A stretch of DNA of 64,000 nt from Paenalicyclobacillus mengziensis (GTDB lineage Bacteria > Bacillota > Bacilli > Alicyclobacillales > Alicyclobacillaceae). Both the position numbers and the translations under genes were made by a program. Below are positions 27,286-36,196 of the stretch, piece after piece; the first letter of the stretch is position 1; every line of letters starts with the position of its first letter. The DNA lies in NCBI RefSeq assembly GCF_017298635.1, contig NZ_CP071182.1:3882001-3946000 (forward strand), in the 5' to 3' direction. The notes beneath the pieces were generated by a model. It was given only the letters and a program-made list of their open reading frames with translations. It ran no database searches and was not told the origin of the DNA.

Positions 27286-28470
27286 TCACAGCTGATTGAG
27301 GTCAAAGGCCGCGTAAACGAACGCCTTTACACCCATCGGTAGTGCCTCCTCATCCACTGTAAAGCGCGGATGGTGGTGCGGATACACAATGTTTTTTGCT
27401 TGATTGCCTGCACCGACAAAGAAGAACGTCCCTTTCGCAGCCGTTTGATAAGCGGAGAAGTCTTCTCCCCCCATCGTCTGTACCGCGTCTTCCACGACAC
27501 CTTCCCCAAATGCCCGAACGAGCGACTCTCGTAATTTTACGGCCACTTCTTCGTCATTGATGACGGGGCGATAACCTTTTACATATTCGAACTCATATGA
27601 TGCGCCGTGCGCGGCAGTGATGCCCTTGATGATGCGTTCCATGAGATGAGGGACGTCATCGCGGAGCTCGGGTTTGAAGGAACGAACCGTACCGGCCATT
27701 TCGACCGTCCCTGGAATGACATTGTGCGCCGTGCCTGCGTGGAACTTGGTGATGGAGAGGACGAGCGGGTCAAGCGGATCGACATTGCGCGAGACGATGT
27801 GCTGCAGGTTGGTGACCACCTGTGCGCCAATCGCAATGCTGTCTATGGTCAAGTGCGGCTGAGCGGCATGGCCACCTTTACCGTGAACGACAATATTGAA
27901 GCTATCTGGCGCTGCCATCATCGCTCCTGCACGAATGCCAATCTTGCCAACCTCAAGTGGTGCCCAAAGATGTATCCCGATGACCTGTGACACGCCATCA
28001 AGGACACCAGCCTGGACCAGTTCCTCGGCACCGCCTGGGAACAGTTCCTCGGCGTGTTGAAACAGGAAGCGAATCTCACCGGGGACCTCGGATTGCAACT
28101 CCGACAAGATTTTCGCCGTGCCAAGCAGCATGGCAGTATGGCCATCGTGCCCGCAAGCGTGCATCACGCCGTTGTTTTGCGACTTGAACGCAAAGTCATT
28201 CTCTTCCGCAATCGGTAACGCATCCATATCAGCTCGAATCGCCAGTGCTCCGCCTGGTTGGCCCCCGTGCAATCTTGCTACGACACTCGTTTTGGTCGGA
28301 CGGGACAATTCAAGATTGCCAAATGAAGACAGCGTGTCGTAAACGAATTGCGCTGTCCGTTCCTCCTCAAAAGACAGTTCCGGGTGCTGATGCAGATATC
28401 TGCGCCACTTGACGACTTCCTCTTTAATCTGTTCGATTTTGTCCTCGAGTTGGTTGAATACGACTGACAT
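27286..28470 (-). CDS. M20 family amidohydrolase (N-acyl-amino acid / hippurate hydrolase type)
   Basis: Metal-dependent deacylase, 394 residues from the ATG at 28470 with AGGGAG 8 nt upstream. Motifs are RRYLHQHPELSFEEERTAQFV, ADMDALPIAEENDFAF, HACGHDGHTAMLLG (metal ligands), FLFQHAEELFPGGAEELV and the C-terminal TMGGEDFSAY. The dimerisation domain (GKGGHAAQPHLTIDSI) is present. Typical substrates are N-acetyl or N-acyl amino acids and hippurate. It is 14 nt downstream of another amidohydrolase gene, suggesting joint use of N-blocked amino acids. Confidence 0.9.
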   Translation of the reverse strand: MSVVFNQLEDKIEQIKEEVVKWRRYLHQHPELSFEEERTAQFVYDTLSSFGNLELSRPTKTSVVARLHGGQPGGALAIRADMDALPIAEENDFAFKSQNNGVMHACGHDGHTAMLLGTAKILSELQSEVPGEIRFLFQHAEELFPGGAEELVQAGVLDGVSQVIGIHLWAPLEVGKIGIRAGAMMAAPDSFNIVVHGKGGHAAQPHLTIDSIAIGAQVVTNLQHIVSRNVDPLDPLVLSITKFHAGTAHNVIPGTVEMAGTVRSFKPELRDDVPHLMERIIKGITAAHGASYEFEYVKGYRPVINDEEVAVKLRESLVRAFGEGVVEDAVQTMGGEDFSAYQTAAKGTFFFVGAGNQAKNIVYPHHHPRFTVDEEALPMGVKAFVYAAFDLNQL

Positions 28471-28484
28471 GTTCACAACTCCCT

Positions 28485-29714
28485 TCAATTTGCAAAGCGG
28501 AAAATGGTACCAAGCAGCACATTTGCAGCCAGGGCACAATCCTCTTTGGACGTATACTCGTCAGGATGGTGGCTGACACCGTTTTTGGACCTAGCGAACA
28601 GCATCCCCACGGGCCACTTGTCCGCAAACTGCATTCCGTCGTGTCCAGCGCCGCTGACCACGATTGGTGCGTCGAGGCCAAATTCTGTGGCGGCTTCCTT
28701 CATCAATCCCTGTAATTGCTCATCACACGTCACGGGTGCAACGCGTTGGAGCGTATCGACCTGCAGCAAAATCCCCCGTTCTTCACAAATCGTTTGCGCC
28801 TTCGTAATGATTTTTTGCTCAACTTCATCCCGTACAGTAACGTCCACGTCCCGCAGGTCGAGCGTAAACTCCACGCGGCCGGGAATGATGTTGACACCCC
28901 CAGGATGAACCTGCAGTTGTCCCACTGTTCCCACGGTCCGTTTCATGAGTCCTGCCTCCTGCTCAATGACAAGCAGGATTTCCGCAGTTGCAGAGAGTGC
29001 GTCCCGTCTCCCCTTCATCGGTGTTGTTCCAGCATGGCCCGCGTCGCCATGGAGCGTGAATTTCAGCCACAAAGGCCCCGCAATGCCGCTGACGATACCC
29101 ACCGGTTGCAAAGCTTGCTCAAGAACTTTGCCTTGTTCGATGTGCAATTCGATGTACCCTTTGACCGCATCCCGCTCCCTGGCGGCACTCGACATCCCAC
29201 TTGCGTCGAATCCTGCTGCCTGCATGGCTTCTCGAATCGTAATACCGTTTCCATCCCTGTGGGTATCGACATCCGCATCCGATAGAATGCCTGCAATGCC
29301 GCGACTGCCTATCATGCCAAAACGAAACCGTGCCCCTTCCTCGTCTGTAAAAGCCACCACTTCAATCGGATGTTTCGTACGGATGCCTGCCGCTTCTAAA
29401 GCAGCAACCGCCTCGATGGCAGCGAGAACGCCAAGCGGCCCATCAAAGTCTCCACCGTTTGGCACGGAGTCCAAATGCGAACCGACAAGGACAACTTTCG
29501 CGCCTGGGTTCAGCCCTTCTCTCCTGCCAATCAAGTTCCCGACGGCATCCTCATGGACAACGAGCCCTGCGTCCCGCATAAATCCTGAGACAATGTCTTT
29601 GACAGTCCGCTCCTCAGCCGTAAAGGAGAAGCGTGTTACTCCTCCCTCGCCAGTCGCGCCAATCTCGTGCAACCCCTGAATTCGTTGCCATAGTCGATCT
29701 GCGTTTACGTTCAC
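28485..29714 (-). CDS. Zn-dependent hydrolase: N-carbamoyl-L-amino acid hydrolase / allantoate amidohydrolase family
   Basis: 409-residue amidase from a GTG at 29714 (AAGGAG 10 nt upstream). Metal-site motifs are GSHLDSVPNGGDFDGPLGVLAAIEA, AFTDEEGARFRFGMIGSRGIAG, and ELHIEQGKVLE; the C-terminus has GAGHDGMQFADKWPVGMLFARSKNGVSHHPDEYT, typical of AmaB/HyuC/AllC. It should release an amino acid from an N-carbamoyl or ureido compound. It lies directly upstream of the M20 amidohydrolase on the same strand. I cannot choose between carbamoylase, beta-ureidopropionase and allantoate amidohydrolase. Confidence 0.88.
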   Translation of the reverse strand: MNVNADRLWQRIQGLHEIGATGEGGVTRFSFTAEERTVKDIVSGFMRDAGLVVHEDAVGNLIGRREGLNPGAKVVLVGSHLDSVPNGGDFDGPLGVLAAIEAVAALEAAGIRTKHPIEVVAFTDEEGARFRFGMIGSRGIAGILSDADVDTHRDGNGITIREAMQAAGFDASGMSSAARERDAVKGYIELHIEQGKVLEQALQPVGIVSGIAGPLWLKFTLHGDAGHAGTTPMKGRRDALSATAEILLVIEQEAGLMKRTVGTVGQLQVHPGGVNIIPGRVEFTLDLRDVDVTVRDEVEQKIITKAQTICEERGILLQVDTLQRVAPVTCDEQLQGLMKEAATEFGLDAPIVVSGAGHDGMQFADKWPVGMLFARSKNGVSHHPDEYTSKEDCALAANVLLGTIFRFAN

Positions 29715-29829
29715 CGAAAGTGCACTCCTTCAATCTCTGTCTTCCTCTGTCTTCGCCATGGGCGCAATATATGCCAATCAACTTTCAGCAGTTAAGGGCT
29801 TGTGAAGCGATTGCGAAATCCAGTGACGC

Positions 29830-29863
29830 AAAAATCCTCTCCATCTAAGGTAGCATGGAGAGG
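29830..29863 (-). terminator. Terminator of the Lon-like protease gene
   Basis: 9-bp perfect stem CCTCTCCAT (29836-29844) with ATGGAGAGG (29855-29863). On the minus strand it continues with ATTTTTGCG. It lies 35 nt after the protease stop codon. Confidence 0.8.
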
Positions 29864-29897
29864 GGGACTTGGGCTACATGAATCCGAAACTGTCTGT

Positions 29898-32300
29898 CTA
29901 TTTTCCTTGTGTGTCGCCCAAACTTGCTCGCTCAGCCATTTTGTCGAGGTTTTGGGTCACCGCGGCGTAGACACTTTCCGCTCTGTAACCCGTCAGTAAT
30001 TCTATCCCTTCCTCAACGCGGTGAATTGGCCAGATGTGAAACCGACCCGTGTCCACAGCTTCTACAATTTCTTCAGACAAAAACAGATTGGGCATGTTTT
30101 GATACGGGATGATGACGCCCTGGCGGCCCGTCAATCCCTTGGCTTTGCAAATGTAGAAGAACCCTTCAACCTTCTCATTGACGCCGCCAATCGGCTGAAT
30201 GTCACCAAACTGGTCTACCGACCCGGTTACGGCCATGTCTTGCAAAATTGGAACCTCGCCAAGGGAGGACAAGAGCGCAAACAACTCAGTGCTTGAAGCG
30301 CTGTCCCCATCAATTTTCGAGTAGGTTTGCTCAAAGACAATCGTAGCAGATACGGCAAGCGGGCGCTCCTTGGCAAATTCCGCGGATAAATACGCACTTA
30401 GTATCAACAGGCCCTTGTCGTGAATGTTTCCGCTCATCGCTGTTTCCCGTTCTACGTTCACAACACCCTGCCTACCGACATACGTTCTCACTGTGATGCG
30501 ATGAGGTTCACCAAACACGACGTCGCCGCTACTCAGCACCGCCAACCCGTTAATTTGCCCGACGCGTTCGCCTTCTGTATCTACGCGGACGGTTCCATCG
30601 AGAATCATTTCAAGGACCTTCTCCTTGACCAAATCTGACCGGTGCAGTTTGTCCCTGAGGGCTTGCCGAACATGCTCTGATCCGACTCGCTCTGCCTTAT
30701 CCTGCCGTGCTCGATAGCTTGCCTCAGTGACCAGTTCAATCACGGGATGAAAACGCGTGGACAGCTTTTGTTGGTTACCAGACAACCTCGCACTGAAGTC
30801 TATTACCTCGGCCACAGCGTCTGCAGAAAACGGCAGCATTCCGCGCGTTTTCGTGTACGTCGAGATAAAATTTGCATATTGCTTCGCTGCAGCCTGCGTC
30901 CGCTCCATCACAGCGTCGAACTCGACTTTGACCTTGAAATGTTTTTCCATTGCGTCGTCATATTCGTAGAGTAAGTGATAGATGTCAGGCGTGCCGATAA
31001 GGATGACTTTCACCTTAAGTGGTACAGACTGCGGACGCAGTCCTGTCGACACCATCCACAGCATCTCTTCCTGTGGGTGATCGATACGGATCTCGCCATT
31101 TTTTAGCGCCCGTTTGAGGGCAGTCCAGGAAGCTGCGTGGCTCAACAAGTCCATCGCTTGGATAATCAGGTAGCCTCCGTTTGCGCGATGCAATGCTCCC
31201 GGCTTGATTAAGGTGTAGTCAGACACCATGACATTCCGGTTCCCTCGATACTCAACTTTGCCAAACAGGTTGAAATAGGTGGGGTTTGGCTCGATAACAA
31301 CGGGCGCTCCTGTCGCCCCGGTGTGGTCTACCATGACGTTCACTTGGTACCGCATCCGCGGGTCCTGTTGCATTGTCCCCGTTCCAGTTGTCATAGCGTC
31401 TGCATTTGAGGTGTCTCCGTCCCGATGAAACACACTGTGGTTTTGAATGACGTCCTCCTTCAGTAGTTGGAGATACCGATGTACGGCATCGCCTTGGTAC
31501 TTCTCAACCATTTCATCGAAGAGAGGTTCAACCGCATACGCTGCAGTCTTTTCTTCCAGCAGTTGGGACGCCGTTCCTGCCTCCTTTTGAATACCCTTGA
31601 TTTGCCTCATGCCTTCCTCGAATGACTGTTCGAGTTGTTGCTGCCGCACTCGAACCACCGCTTTGTCCTCAGGCGAAAACTTTGCAAATTCATCCAGGGG
31701 AACCACGTGACCATGACTGTCAAGAGGTAGCGTGAGTACCCCCGTCGCCGTCCGCTGCAGTGACAACCCGAGCTCAGTTGCATTGTGTTCAACCTGACTC
31801 CAGATTTGCTCTGCACGCTGATTGAACTGATTCATCAACTCGGTGCTCTCGAGCGCATAAGCTTCACTATCAAAAAACTGTGTCAGTGCATTCTCTACAT
31901 CCTGAACGAGATGTTGCATGGAATTTCGAAAGCGAACACCCTGTCCGGGTGGAAAATGTAGGCAAAGAGGTTCGTCAGGCGCTTGGAAATTGTACACATA
32001 GCAGCAATCATCAGGGACTGATTTGGCTGCAGCGGTTTCCCGTACCTTGGCAGCGGTGTACGTCGTCCTTCCCGTACCAGCGGGACCAACAACAAAGATG
32101 TTGTAGCCATCTGCCTCCATCGTTAAACCGAACTCAAGAGCAAAGACAGCTCGGTCTTGTCCGACAATCGTGTCAGAAAGCCCTGGCAGCATTGAGGTAT
32201 CCGTAAAACCAAGTTCTGCAGGATTCGTGCGAACGCGAAGCTGGCTTGCGGCAAGTTCTCTGCGCTGATACTCGTTCTCCGGCAACCGAGTAAGCATCAT
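29898..32300 (-). CDS. Lon-like ATP-dependent protease (AAA_32 / LonB-LonC-like)
   Basis: Predicted cytosolic AAA+ protease of 800 residues. I use the ATG at 32300, 8 nt after AGGAG; the frame is open to 32423 without support. The Walker A is GPAGTGRTT with Arg for the usual Lys, as is typical of this Lon-like branch. The central part has RANGGYLIIQAMDLLSHAASWTALKRAL (Walker B/sensor region). The C-terminal Lon protease domain has the nucleophile in DGDSASSTELFALLS and the dyad Lys in IGGVNEKVEGF, so it should be active. It lacks the N-terminal LAN domain of classic LonA. Confidence 0.92.
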   Translation of the reverse strand: MMLTRLPENEYQRRELAASQLRVRTNPAELGFTDTSMLPGLSDTIVGQDRAVFALEFGLTMEADGYNIFVVGPAGTGRTTYTAAKVRETAAAKSVPDDCCYVYNFQAPDEPLCLHFPPGQGVRFRNSMQHLVQDVENALTQFFDSEAYALESTELMNQFNQRAEQIWSQVEHNATELGLSLQRTATGVLTLPLDSHGHVVPLDEFAKFSPEDKAVVRVRQQQLEQSFEEGMRQIKGIQKEAGTASQLLEEKTAAYAVEPLFDEMVEKYQGDAVHRYLQLLKEDVIQNHSVFHRDGDTSNADAMTTGTGTMQQDPRMRYQVNVMVDHTGATGAPVVIEPNPTYFNLFGKVEYRGNRNVMVSDYTLIKPGALHRANGGYLIIQAMDLLSHAASWTALKRALKNGEIRIDHPQEEMLWMVSTGLRPQSVPLKVKVILIGTPDIYHLLYEYDDAMEKHFKVKVEFDAVMERTQAAAKQYANFISTYTKTRGMLPFSADAVAEVIDFSARLSGNQQKLSTRFHPVIELVTEASYRARQDKAERVGSEHVRQALRDKLHRSDLVKEKVLEMILDGTVRVDTEGERVGQINGLAVLSSGDVVFGEPHRITVRTYVGRQGVVNVERETAMSGNIHDKGLLILSAYLSAEFAKERPLAVSATIVFEQTYSKIDGDSASSTELFALLSSLGEVPILQDMAVTGSVDQFGDIQPIGGVNEKVEGFFYICKAKGLTGRQGVIIPYQNMPNLFLSEEIVEAVDTGRFHIWPIHRVEEGIELLTGYRAESVYAAVTQNLDKMAERASLGDTQGK

Positions 32301-32325
32301 AACTACCGCTCCTCTCTCACGGGAG

Positions 32326-32369
32326 CAAATCAAAAGCCACAAGGCATCTGCCCTGTGGCTTTTGATTTG
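32326..32369 (-). terminator. Long hairpin between the cupin-hemerythrin gene and the Lon-like gene
   Basis: Two perfect 16-bp arms (32326-32341 and 32354-32369) with a 12-nt loop. The arms end in a T-rich run (GGCTTTTGATTTG), so it can terminate the upstream operon in this direction. It ends only 26 nt before the Lon-like start codon, right against its ribosome site, and so may also act as a leader hairpin. Confidence 0.7.
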
Positions 32370-32444
32370 CATGCGTCTTGTTGCGAACGCCACTTTGGGA
32401 ACCCCGTTGCGTTCAGCGTACAACCAAACAGGGTAAGTTGTGGA

Positions 32445-32475
32445 GTTACAAACGGGGGATTCCCCTGGTTACAAA
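32445..32475. promoter_or_regulatory. Direct repeat GTTACAAA flanking a G/C palindrome
   Basis: GTTACAAA occurs at 32445-32452 and 32468-32475, exactly 23 bp apart, around GGGGGATTCCCC. It lies upstream of the Lon-like gene and just downstream of the cupin-hemerythrin stop. It could be an operator; no family assignment is possible. Confidence 0.3.
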
Positions 32476-32492
32476 TAGACTACGGAAACGTC

Positions 32493-33320
32493 TTATACGA
32501 GTTTTTCGTACCGCTCCAACCCGATGACAATCTCCTTCTTTTCCTCTTGCGTAAGCAGACGTCCCGCCATCGGGAAAAGATGACTGTCCTCCTTACCCAG
32601 ATGGTTCAAGAGTTGAGTAGAGAGCTCGATGATCTTCTCCTTCAAAAGCTCCTCAGCATGCGGGTCTGCCTGACTCTCTGCTAGACTCAGAATCTGCGTG
32701 GCTTCACGATGCAGGTTGCGGATGCGGTGATGTTCATCGAGTAGCCTTGGAACTGGCCCCACATCTTTTCCCCCTGTATGCAGGGCCACACGCGGGAACA
32801 CCACTTCCTCCTCAGCTAGAAAATGTGTGTCCAGCTCACGTGCCACAGCTTTAAGTAACGGAGGAATCTCTTCGAGGCGATTCTCCGCGTGCTGACTCAG
32901 TAGCTTGCAAAGCTCAATATGGTCATCTACCAGTGACCTCAGCTCCGGAATAATCGTGTCCAGCAATGCAGGGTTTTGGTACGCATTTTCATGGTCCACA
33001 GCATATCCAGTTGTCCGTACCATAGGTGCCTCGTACTGCGGCATTAAGACCAGAAGCACAATACTTTGTTCAACTGCCTCAACCGCATGCTCCACTTTTG
33101 GCTCCACGGTCACCATCTCTGAAGCTGACAACTCCTCCGTCTCACCGCCCATGGAAAAACGAATGAGGCCACGAAGGACGATGACCGCCAAATGATGCGG
33201 TGTGCGGTGTTTTGTCAGCCCTTCTCCTGGATTAAGGGATAGTTGAACAAACTTCCCCTCGCCGTGTTGCAACACACTCTTGACATTTTGTTCCTGAAAA
33301 GCGAATGCCACCTTTTTCAC
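32493..33320 (-). CDS. Cupin-hemerythrin fusion protein
   Basis: 275 residues from a GTG at 33320 with GAGGTG 6 nt upstream; a TTG at 33362 overlapping the previous stop codon is the alternative. Residues 1-100 form a cupin (SLNPGEGLTKHRTPHHLAVIVLRGLIRF, then MVTVEPKVEHAVEA). Residues 110-270 form an HHE hemerythrin domain with DDHIELCKLLSQHAENRLEE, DTHFLAEEEVVFPRV, LDEHHRIRNLH and LNHLGKEDSHLFPMA, giving the His/Glu ligands of a di-iron centre. Such proteins bind O2 or NO, or repair Fe-S centres as RIC/YtfE does. It ends an operon with a DUF59 Fe-S protein and an NnrS-like membrane protein. Confidence 0.85.
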   Translation of the reverse strand: MKKVAFAFQEQNVKSVLQHGEGKFVQLSLNPGEGLTKHRTPHHLAVIVLRGLIRFSMGGETEELSASEMVTVEPKVEHAVEAVEQSIVLLVLMPQYEAPMVRTTGYAVDHENAYQNPALLDTIIPELRSLVDDHIELCKLLSQHAENRLEEIPPLLKAVARELDTHFLAEEEVVFPRVALHTGGKDVGPVPRLLDEHHRIRNLHREATQILSLAESQADPHAEELLKEKIIELSTQLLNHLGKEDSHLFPMAGRLLTQEEKKEIVIGLERYEKLV

Positions 33321-33358
33321 TTTGACCACCTCAACGAAATTCTTGATGAATCCCTGTC

Positions 33359-33661
33359 TCAACGAAAATTAAGAAACTCTTTGGCCTCATCAGACATCCG
33401 TTCTGGAGTCCAAGGTGGATCCCAGACAACCTCAACCTTCGCGAGACCGACCCCGAACGCCTGTGCTGCAGCCCACTCCACTGCCTCACTGAGTGTATCG
33501 TGTGCAGGGCAACCCGGCGTTGTCATCGTCATTTCGATGTAAAGGTAACCCTCTTCAGGTTCCTCAATCTTGTAAATCAGCCCTAAGTCAACAACGTTAA
33601 CGCCGATTTCAGGGTCATACACTTCCTTTAACTTGTCTCTTACTTCTGCAAGGTCAATCAC
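33359..33661 (-). CDS. MIP18/DUF59 family Fe-S assembly protein
   Basis: 100-residue protein of the SufT/PaaD-like family. Motifs are VYDPEIGVNVVDLGLIYKI and MTTPGCPAHDTLSEAVEW, the latter with the conserved Cys. VVWDPPWTPERMSDEAKEFL is the usual C-terminus. The family helps insert or mature Fe-S clusters. It overlaps the NnrS-like gene upstream by 8 nt and is followed closely by the cupin-hemerythrin gene. Confidence 0.92.
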   Translation of the reverse strand: MIDLAEVRDKLKEVYDPEIGVNVVDLGLIYKIEEPEEGYLYIEMTMTTPGCPAHDTLSEAVEWAAAQAFGVGLAKVEVVWDPPWTPERMSDEAKEFLNFR

Positions 33662-34958
33662 GAGTCATCAACTCCTTGCTCAATTTACGTATCTGAAGGA
33701 CCTTAGCCATCTGCAGACAAAACCACAGTAGAGCGAGCGCACATAGGGCAGCTCCGACCGTTGCTCCAAGAGTAAACTGCCAGGCTGATGAAACAGCCAT
33801 CGCGATGAGGCCTACGACGAATACAACAACGACAGGCCTTGCACGTTCGACATTGATCATGTCCTTAATGAGCGGGGTTTTGCCCTTTTCCACGCCGTGG
33901 CTAAATCGTTTCGTCCAAATGAGGAATGGAACAATCTTATATGCATAACTCATGATGGTTAAGGTCACCCATCCCATCAAGTAAAACATGACCACTCCTT
34001 GCCACTGTGGCAAGCCACGGGTACTCAACATTAAGACAACCAATCCTGCGACACCCACGACGGCAATCCAGACGGCTGCAACCGCTGTAACCATGGGCGT
34101 CTCGGTCCGTTTTCGCAACCGTTTCTTCAGTATGCCGCGAAAGTCAAGTGCCTGATTGACAAACATAGCAATCCCAAACACCCCTCCGATGCCCATCAGA
34201 ATCTCAAGATGCGTCCACACGCCAATCAGCAGGACCCACAAGGCCATCTGCGCAAGCGCAAAGGTCCAGGGCTGACGCTTTGTCGAGAACCCATGTGACA
34301 GCGTAAACATAGGGAGTAGTTTATAGCTGAACCCAAGAATGAGAAACGTGAAAAATCCGCCTGCAGCAAGAACAATGTGCGTGACGAGAAGTTCTTGATA
34401 AACCGTTCCCAATGGGGGAACGACGAAGGACAGAACCAAAAGCAAAGCCGCCGTTACCGCGAGAGCTAGGTTCACGTGTGCAGTGGCCACGAACCATACG
34501 ACAGGTCCCTTGACTGTTGTCTTTTTTAACGATGTCAGGACAATGACGACAAACACATACAGTGACAGGGTCACCAAGCTGCCAAACAGAACCAACCCCG
34601 GAATCCACCATCCAGCCATGGAACCAATGAGTCCAATCACGCCGACTGCGTACATCCAAAAGTTCCATCTGGCCGATGTCACCGTAGAGAGTGGGATTAA
34701 AAACGCCACAGTAGACAGTTGATAAACAGCACCCATGACAAATGACAGTAACGAGCCCAGCGTGAGCAAGTGCGTAACGGCAACAAGCCCTGGTTGAAGC
34801 GGCATGCCGCTGCCGAGCTCTGCAGAATGCACAGCGAGATCGACCGCGAATGCAAGAAATCCGACAATACCAAACAACATGTAGCGCATAGGCACCGTAA
34901 AAGGAGGCGATTGGCTGTTCGAGAGGCCACCGCCCGGTCCACTTGGCACCATACCCAT
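33654..34958 (-). CDS. NnrS / haem-copper oxidase subunit I-like membrane protein (paralogue 1)
   Basis: 434-residue membrane protein with about 12 helices. The ATG at 34958 follows GGGAGGGG by 6 nt. Conserved features are TLGSLLSFVMGAVYQL after a His (VTHLL), then VTHIVLAAGGFFTFLILGFSYKLLPMFTLSHGFS, and MSYAYKIVPFLIWTKRFSHGVEKGKTPLIKDM. The same three blocks occur in the protein at 41581-42852, so the two are paralogues. They look like NnrS or stand-alone oxidase subunit I relatives with possible haem-ligand histidines. Precise function is unknown. The operon promoter carries a CRP/FNR-type site. Confidence 0.75.
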   Translation of the reverse strand: MGMVPSGPGGGLSNSQSPPFTVPMRYMLFGIVGFLAFAVDLAVHSAELGSGMPLQPGLVAVTHLLTLGSLLSFVMGAVYQLSTVAFLIPLSTVTSARWNFWMYAVGVIGLIGSMAGWWIPGLVLFGSLVTLSLYVFVVIVLTSLKKTTVKGPVVWFVATAHVNLALAVTAALLLVLSFVVPPLGTVYQELLVTHIVLAAGGFFTFLILGFSYKLLPMFTLSHGFSTKRQPWTFALAQMALWVLLIGVWTHLEILMGIGGVFGIAMFVNQALDFRGILKKRLRKRTETPMVTAVAAVWIAVVGVAGLVVLMLSTRGLPQWQGVVMFYLMGWVTLTIMSYAYKIVPFLIWTKRFSHGVEKGKTPLIKDMINVERARPVVVVFVVGLIAMAVSSAWQFTLGATVGAALCALALLWFCLQMAKVLQIRKLSKELMTRD

Positions 34959-35321
34959 CCATGTCCCCTCCCAACGAGACATCAGTTACGGACCGTCATC
35001 ACACGTGGCGGTATGTCTCCGTTCCCGTGTCCTCCATCTGATGACCTTATTATGGGGCCACGTGCTCCATGCGGCTGTGAATAAAGTCACACTCAGCCAG
35101 AAACTTGAGAGTCGTAGCATGTGGGCAGGGCCGACGCAGAAAGACCACACGTCAAGTTCACCAATGGGCTTGTCGGTTGACGAGCTCTGGACTTGTGGAT
35201 GTAAGACAAACGCGGGCACTGCACTGGCAGCCCCGCGTCGAAGAGGATTTTACCGATAAGAGTCAGCGAACACACATCGTTGGCGAACACACATCAATGC
35301 GCGTCAATAAGCCCTGCTGAT
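34959..35321. other. Gene-free upstream region of the NnrS-like operon
   Basis: No supportable gene in 363 bp. It contains the CRP/FNR-type promoter (35049-35091); beyond it, towards the cytochrome c gene, I see nothing recognisable until the 12-bp repeat array. Confidence 0.7.
35049..35091 (-). promoter_or_regulatory. CRP/FNR-type class II promoter of the NnrS-like operon
   Basis: TGTGA-ATAAAG-TCACA (35076-35091) is a perfect CRP/FNR-family palindrome. On the minus strand a -10-like CATAAT lies at 35055-35050, 31 bp from the site centre, the spacing expected for an activator bound at -41.5. The predicted leader to the start at 34958 is about 84 nt. Confidence 0.8.
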
Positions 35322-35413
35322 GGTTAGCTATTTGGTTAGCTATTTGGTTAGCTATTTGGTTAGCTATTTGGTTAGCCAATTGGTTAACTATTTGGTTAGC
35401 CAATTGGTTAACT
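35322..35413. repeat. Tandem repeat, 7.7 copies of a 12-bp unit
   Basis: Four copies of GGTTAGCTATTT followed by variants (GGTTAGCCAATT, GGTTAACTATTT, GGTTAGCCAATT) and a partial copy GGTTAACT that contains the cytochrome c stop codon (35408-35410). Confidence 0.96.
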
Positions 35414-35818
35414 GAGGGTTTTCAGGTAGGCTACGATATCTGCCCGTTGTTGATTCGTAAGTTGTGGAAAACCCGGCATGCCCCCACCGCCTGTACGAAT
35501 CCAGTTCATGACATTTTCATCCGTAACGGGTTTACCATTCGGGAGTTTAGATTTGTTCATAATCCCTTGCAGTCCCGGCCCGACCACCGTATTCGTCCCC
35601 GTCGAATGGCACATCGAACAGCTTTGCTGGAACAGTCTTACACCCTGTGTTGCATCCCCAGTGAGTGTGGCAGCGGGTTGACTCGTATTCCCGTTTCCTG
35701 ACGCGTTGTTGGTCGCGTTCGCGCCGCCAGAGGTGCCGCATCCAACCACGAACCCAGCAATGGCAATGATTAAGCCAATGCCGCCTGCGTAGAGTTTTAC
35801 CTTTCGTCGATATTGCAT
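35408..35818 (-). CDS. Lipoprotein cytochrome c (c551-type)
   Basis: 136-residue electron carrier anchored outside the membrane. A hydrophobic leader ends in FVVGC, a lipobox, followed by a Gly/Asn/Ser-rich linker. The haem site is SCSMCH, with the Met ligand in GGGMPGFPQL. The end NQQRADIVAYLKTLS is a typical cytochrome c terminal helix. GGGGG lies 8 nt before the ATG. It is divergent from the qox cluster, although that oxidase appears to take electrons from quinol, so its partner is unclear. Confidence 0.92.
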   Translation of the reverse strand: MQYRRKVKLYAGGIGLIIAIAGFVVGCGTSGGANATNNASGNGNTSQPAATLTGDATQGVRLFQQSCSMCHSTGTNTVVGPGLQGIMNKSKLPNGKPVTDENVMNWIRTGGGGMPGFPQLTNQQRADIVAYLKTLS

Positions 35819-35837
35819 GTATGCAACCCCCTATCTA

Positions 35838-35894
35838 TTTGGATATTACGCTGTTTGGATATTGCATGGAAACCATTTTTAGGATGACTAAAAA
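35838..35894. promoter_or_regulatory. Direct repeat and small palindrome upstream of cytochrome c and qox genes
   Basis: TTTGGATATT occurs at 35838-35847 and 35853-35862 (15-bp period). A palindrome TTTTTAG-GATGA-CTAAAAA follows at 35876-35894. They lie in the divergent gap and could bind a regulator; nothing further can be said. Confidence 0.35.
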
Positions 35895-36030
35895 GGCACC
35901 ATGAAATTCATAATAACCCTAACTCGTCCTGACCAGCCAATCATGACCTGTGATTGAGGTTATGAACTCGGGTTGCAAACGAAACGGATCTCTAACAGTA
36001 CACTTTCAGTCATGAGAGGGGGTAAAAGAG

Positions 36031-36150
36031 ATGGATCGGGCCAACGAGGGATTGTCGATGGTGGCATGGATTGTGATTGCTACTGTAGTCGTGCTGTTTA
36101 TTCTTGGAGGAGTTTTGTGGTGGTGGGACAGTTACATTATCAAGGGTTAA
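36031..36150 (+). CDS. Single-pass membrane peptide, 39 residues
   Basis: The ATG at 36031 has AGGGGG 8 nt upstream. The translation starts MDRANEGLSMVAWIVIATVV, continues with a hydrophobic stretch ending in three Trp (residues 30-32), and ends DSYIIKG. One membrane helix covers about residues 9-32. It is the first gene before qoxA on the same strand, so I infer a small accessory subunit of the oxidase, comparable in size to CcoQ/CydX-type peptides. No family is recognised. Confidence 0.7.
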   Translation: MDRANEGLSMVAWIVIATVVVLFILGGVLWWWDSYIIKG

Positions 36151-36196
36151 ACGGAAGGATGTACATAATGCAAAGAAAATCGGGAATGGTAGCTCT

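Noticed and set aside
28945..29679. 244-codon plus-strand frame
   Set aside because: Antisense shadow of the N-carbamoyl amino acid hydrolase gene, which has full family motifs.
34321..34974. 217-codon minus-strand frame rich in Cys, His and Arg
   Set aside because: Out-of-phase shadow of the NnrS-like membrane protein on the same strand.
35976..35998. CRP/FNR site upstream of the qox genes
   Set aside because: Only a half-site (TGTGA, near 35950) can be seen in the gap; the other half does not match.
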